Shown here piece by piece: positions 61,131-64,000 of a DNA stretch of 64,000 nt (positions are counted from its first letter, which is position 1; every line of letters begins with the position of its first letter). The notes under the pieces were generated by a model. It was not told the DNA's origin, made no database searches, and saw only the letters and a program-made list of their open reading frames with translations. Source of the stretch: Rhodovulum sp. 12E13 (GTDB taxonomy: Bacteria > Pseudomonadota > Alphaproteobacteria > Rhodobacterales > Rhodobacteraceae); contig NZ_QPLK01000004.1 of NCBI RefSeq assembly GCF_003340565.1, forward strand, positions 186,001-250,000. Reading direction: 5' to 3'. Made by a program: the position numbers and the translations under genes.

Positions 61131-62324
61131 GTGAGGGGGCCGACCGCGCTTGTCGTGGGGGCAGGGCCGGCGGGGCTGGCGGCGGCCGAGGAGTTGGCGC
61201 GCGCCGGCGTCTCGGTGACCGTGGCCGAGGCGAAGCCGTCGATCGCCCGCAAGCTGCTGATGGCGGGCAAGAGCGGCCTGAACCTGACCAAGGACGAGCC
61301 GCCGGCCGCCTTCGCCGCAGCCTACGGAGATTCCGCCCGGTCGCTGGCGCCGATGCTGGGTGCCTTCGGGCCGGCCGAGGCCTGCGCCTGGGCCGAGGTG
61401 CTGGGTCAGCCGGTCTTCACTGGGTCGTCGGGCCGGGTCTTTCCGTTGGCGATGAAGGCGTCACCGCTGCTGCGGGCCTGGGCCGCGCGCCTTGACGGCC
61501 TCGGCGTGGAGACGCGGACGCGCTGGCGCTGGGCAGGGTGGCACGGGACAGGCGCACACCTGTTCGACACGCCGGAGGGGCAGGTCCTGCGCACGCCGGA
61601 CGTGGCGGTGCTGGCACTCGGCGGGGCGAGCTGGGCGCGGCTCGGCTCGGACGGGGCGTGGGCCGCGATCCTCGGCGCGGCGGGTGTGCCCCTCGCCCCG
61701 TTCCTCCCGGCCAATGTGGGCCTGTGCGTGCGGTGGTCGGCGCCGATGGCCGCCCATGCCGGCGCGCCGCTCAAGTCCTGCGCCTTCTCCGCCGGGGGGC
61801 TGACGGTGCGGGGCGAGGCCGTGGTGACGGCGGAGGGGCTGGAAGGCAGTGCGATCTACGCGCTCTCGCCTGCGTTGCGCGAGGGCGCGCCGCTGGTCGT
61901 CGACCTCGCGCCGGACCGGACGGCAGGGGCGCTGGCCGCCCGGCTTTCCAGGTCGCGGCGGCGCGAGAGCCTGTCGAACCGGTTGCGCAAGGCGGTGGGA
62001 CTGCCGGCGGTCAAGCGCGCGCTTCTGCTCGAGGCGGGTCCGCTGCCGGCCGATCCCGAGGCGCTTGCCGGGCGGATCAAGGCGGTGCCGGTAGCGCATC
62101 TGGGGCCGCGGCCGCTCGACGAGGCGATCTCGGTCGCCGGCGGCGTGCGGTGGGAGGGCGTGGACGAGCATCTGATGTTGCGCGCCAGGCCCGGCACCTT
62201 CGTCGCCGGCGAAATGCTCGATTGGGAGGCGCCCACGGGCGGCTACCTGATCACCGCCTGCCTTGCCACCGGCCGCCATGCCGGCCGCGCGGCGGCGGCG
62301 TGGGCATTGTCGAGGCCCCCCTGA
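61131..62324 (+). CDS. BaiN/HI0933-like flavoprotein (TIGR03862-type)
   Basis: 397 residues. The N-terminal FAD motif is ALVVGAGPAGLAAAEELARAGVSVTVAEAKPSIARKLLMAGKSGLNLTKDE, the characteristic start of this group, and the C-terminus has GTFVAGEMLDWEAPTGGYLITACLATGRHAG. The reaction is unknown; HI0933 relatives are FAD-dependent oxidoreductases. The start is GTG at 61131, directly before the first beta strand; no ATG lies near. Confidence 0.88.
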   Translation: MRGPTALVVGAGPAGLAAAEELARAGVSVTVAEAKPSIARKLLMAGKSGLNLTKDEPPAAFAAAYGDSARSLAPMLGAFGPAEACAWAEVLGQPVFTGSSGRVFPLAMKASPLLRAWAARLDGLGVETRTRWRWAGWHGTGAHLFDTPEGQVLRTPDVAVLALGGASWARLGSDGAWAAILGAAGVPLAPFLPANVGLCVRWSAPMAAHAGAPLKSCAFSAGGLTVRGEAVVTAEGLEGSAIYALSPALREGAPLVVDLAPDRTAGALAARLSRSRRRESLSNRLRKAVGLPAVKRALLLEAGPLPADPEALAGRIKAVPVAHLGPRPLDEAISVAGGVRWEGVDEHLMLRARPGTFVAGEMLDWEAPTGGYLITACLATGRHAGRAAAAWALSRPP

Positions 62325-62628
62325 GACGCGGCGTGCGACCGCCCGGCGAGCCGAGAGACGCGGCGTCGTGCCGTGGGTGCATGGAACGGAAAGCGGGATC
62401 ATCGGTCGGAGCGTACGCCCGCACGGCTCCCCGAAGGCCGTCGGACGGCCCATTCCGGGCCGGTCCGCCGGCGTGCCTCGGCAGACCGGGCCAGCGGTAA
62501 GGGTACGCGCGGCCACGGCCGCGTGCAGCCACAGGGCGGGCGTTTCGGGGCGCGCGTTTCGGGCGCGCGTCTAGCGGAGGGCGCAGACGGCAGGCACGCG
62601 CGGCACCCCAGGCACCGTCAGAGGCCGG
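62325..62628. other. 304-base convergent intergenic region
   Basis: GC-rich sequence between the flavoprotein and GST genes with short GCGCGCGTTTCGGG-like direct repeats near 62540-62575. Nothing else supported. Confidence 0.4.
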
Positions 62629-63234
62629 TCAGGCGTTTGCCGCGGCGCCCTGGGCCATGGCGCGGCGCAGGGCCGGACGGGCCTGCATCCGCTCGAGATA
62701 CGCGGCGAGACGGGGCTCGGTCACGGGAAACCTCGCGGATTTCGCCCAGATGCCGCAGTGGGTGAGAATGATGTCGGGCACGGTCATCTCGGGGCCCATC
62801 AGGAACGGCCCGTCGGCCATGCGCGCCGCCAGCGTCTTCTGGCTGCGCTCGAACTCCCACTTGAGGCTGTCCTTGATGGCGGAGAAGCGCAACTCTTCCG
62901 GCAGGACGAAGGAATGGCGCGCGGCCATCCACAGCGCGGCGTCGAACTCGTCGAGCAGGAACTGGGTCAGGCTGTCCTGCCGGGCGCGGTCGAGCGTGCC
63001 GGCGGGGTGGGTCAGCCGGCCGTGCTTGTCGGCGAGGTACTGCAGGATCGCCGTCGAATCCGTGATCGGCGTGTCGTCCTCGATCAGCACGGGTACCTTG
63101 CCCGCCGGGTTGACCGCCACCACGTCGTCGGAGCGGGGCTGCGCGGCGACGTGGTCGTAGGGCTCGCCCAGTTCCTCGAGCATCCACAGGACACGGAGGG
63201 CGCGGCTGCGGGCGCTTCCGATCACGGTGTACAT
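62629..63234 (-). CDS. Glutathione S-transferase family protein
   Basis: 201 residues. The N-terminal thioredoxin-like domain reads YTVIGSARSRALRVLWMLEELGEPYDHV...NPAGKVPVLIEDDTPITDSTAILQYLA, with the cis-Pro (KVPVL) and D-S (TDSTAI) glutathione-binding residues. The C-terminal helical domain has FLMGPEMTVPDIILTHCG. The SRALR motif at the helix 1 start resembles the Ser-type GSTs of bacteria. Substrate unknown. Confidence 0.92.
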   Translation of the reverse strand: MYTVIGSARSRALRVLWMLEELGEPYDHVAAQPRSDDVVAVNPAGKVPVLIEDDTPITDSTAILQYLADKHGRLTHPAGTLDRARQDSLTQFLLDEFDAALWMAARHSFVLPEELRFSAIKDSLKWEFERSQKTLAARMADGPFLMGPEMTVPDIILTHCGIWAKSARFPVTEPRLAAYLERMQARPALRRAMAQGAAANA

Positions 63235-63424
63235 GGGCGGCCTCCGGTCAGGTCACGATGGCAGAGGCTGTCATGCCGCGCAGCGACCGTCCAGACCCCG
63301 GGGCGTGGCGTCGGTAAGGGCGAGCGTGCGGGCAGGGTGGGCCCGCACGGGCCGGAGCAGCCCCGCGCGCCGGGCGTTGGGGCGAAGGGCCCGCGCGAGA
63401 GGGGGCCGTCGGCGGTCGCGGCGT

Positions 63425-64000
63425 CTAGATGGAGAGGTCGAGCACGCGCCCGTGCGGGGGCCGCCGCGCCGGCGGGGCCGGGACGGCCCAGATGACGGGC
63501 AGGTCGCGCACCTTGCGGGGCACCGGCGCGTCGAGATCGGTCAGCACGATCAGAACGGCGGGGTCGAGGGCGGCCGCGCGCGCGAACAGGTCGTCGAAGC
63601 TGGTGCCGCCGCCGCGGGCCAGCGGCTGACGGCGCAGCCACGACTCCGCGCCGCCCGGCGGCACCTTCGCCACGCTGCGCACTTCGTCGTCGAAGACCAT
63701 CAGGTGCAGCTCGGCAGCGGCGCGGCGGGCGATCCCCGCCACCTGCCCCATGAACATCGACAGGCGCGCGTCATCGACGCTCGAGGAGGCGTCGATCCCG
63801 ACCACCACGCGGGGGATGGGCCGCCCGCGCGTGCGCCCCGGCTCGTAGACGGGCACGGGGCGCCGGGCGGCGCGCGCCTCGGCCTCCATCCCCGTCCAGC
63901 GGCGCGAGGGGCGGGCCCAGGCGGCGCGCGGCTCGTCCTGCAGGGCGCGGGCGGCCAGCGCGCGCAGGTGCCTCTCCCACGGCACGTCGGACCGGGGCAG
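63425..64000 (-). CDS. VWA-like domain (DUF2201) protein, 3' part
   Basis: The frame is open through the right edge, so the N-terminus is outside. About 190 residues show a von Willebrand A-like fold: VVVGIDASSSVDDARLSMFMGQVAGIA (metal-site D-x-S-x-S), then LMVFDDEV, GGGTSFDDLFARA and LIVLTDLDAPVP. Proteins of this type are usually encoded beside a MoxR-like AAA ATPase that would lie beyond the window. Function unknown. Confidence 0.85.
   Translation of the reverse strand: MPRSDVPWERHLRALAARALQDEPRAAWARPSRRWTGMEAEARAARRPVPVYEPGRTRGRPIPRVVVGIDASSSVDDARLSMFMGQVAGIARRAAAELHLMVFDDEVRSVAKVPPGGAESWLRRQPLARGGGTSFDDLFARAAALDPAVLIVLTDLDAPVPRKVRDLPVIWAVPAPPARRPPHGRVLDLSI

Noticed and set aside
1-64000. 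CRISPR arrays, rRNA genes, prophage modules or toxin-antitoxin pairs
   Set aside because: Scanned by eye for regularly spaced repeats, rRNA-like sequence, phage structural genes and small gene pairs with toxin motifs; none seen.

Overview
This window is high-GC (roughly 70%) DNA from an anoxygenic phototrophic alphaproteobacterium, almost certainly a member of the Rhodobacterales/Rhodobacteraceae. The evidence is a photosynthesis gene cluster in the Rhodobacter-type order (crtI-crtB-tspO ... crtC-crtD / crtE-crtF-bchC-X-Y-Z-pufQ-B-A-L-M-X), a small gene at 38804 that fits PufX (restricted to the Rhodobacter group), spheroidene-pathway carotenoid genes, and six perfect TGT-N12-ACA palindromes of the PpsR/CrtJ type. 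I cannot name the species.

Layout. (1) 1-2233: the 3' end of crtI, then crtB and tspO, the left arm of the photosynthesis cluster. (2) About 2.3-26.1 kb: a 24-kb accessory block sitting between tspO and crtC, which are close together in Rhodobacter. It holds a hemolysin-III-like membrane protein, tRNA-Cys, remnants of IS3, ISL3-like, IS1634 and IS21 elements, and several broken genes (metallophosphoesterase, serine hydrolase, two-piece DUF900 hydrolase, CocE/NonD hydrolase, AraC regulator, frameshifted NDH-2-like flavoprotein). It also has intact modules: an SLC13/TrkA-C permease; a DmdA-like demethylase with a MetF-type reductase; an ATP-grasp protein; a TetR/carboxymuconolactone-decarboxylase divergon; a YeeE/YedE transporter; a ketone-body/PHB set (acetoacetate decarboxylase, 3-hydroxybutyrate dehydrogenase, patatin); and a lower-GC glycosyltransferase next to the IS graveyard. 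(3) 26.1-39.0 kb: the main photosynthesis superoperon. crtD-crtC read leftwards; crtE-crtF and bchCXYZ-pufQBALMX read rightwards. Paired PpsR sites lie in front of crtE/crtD and of bchC.

(4) 39.3-46.3 kb: isoprenoid and late bacteriochlorophyll genes: dxs, a lactate dehydrogenase, idi, bchP, a PucC-like pigment transporter and bchG. dxs and idi supply and balance IPP/DMAPP, CrtE makes GGPP, BchG attaches the C20 alcohol to bacteriochlorophyllide and BchP reduces it to phytyl. CrtB-I-C-D-F build the carotenoid, BchX/Y/Z and BchC finish the chlorin-to-bacteriochlorin ring, and Puf proteins form LH1 and the reaction centre. (5) 46.4-64 kb: ordinary chromosome with unknown small genes, an MFS transporter, mepA, a phytase-like esterase, a queuosine-precursor transporter and arfB. 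It continues with an aminotransferase/kinase pair, NAD-salvage genes pncB and pncA around a hybrid histidine kinase, trhO, an HNH protein, a flavoprotein, a GST and a partial VWA-like protein.

The most unusual items are: a compact terminator-ended transcription unit in front of arfB whose 15-nt Shine-Dalgarno sequence is the full complement of the 16S 3' end and faces two anti-SD segments; the crtD/crtC junction, where crtD has no stop at its expected end and crtC has no normal start codon; inverted REP-like hairpins on both sides of bchY; and the split photosynthesis cluster itself.
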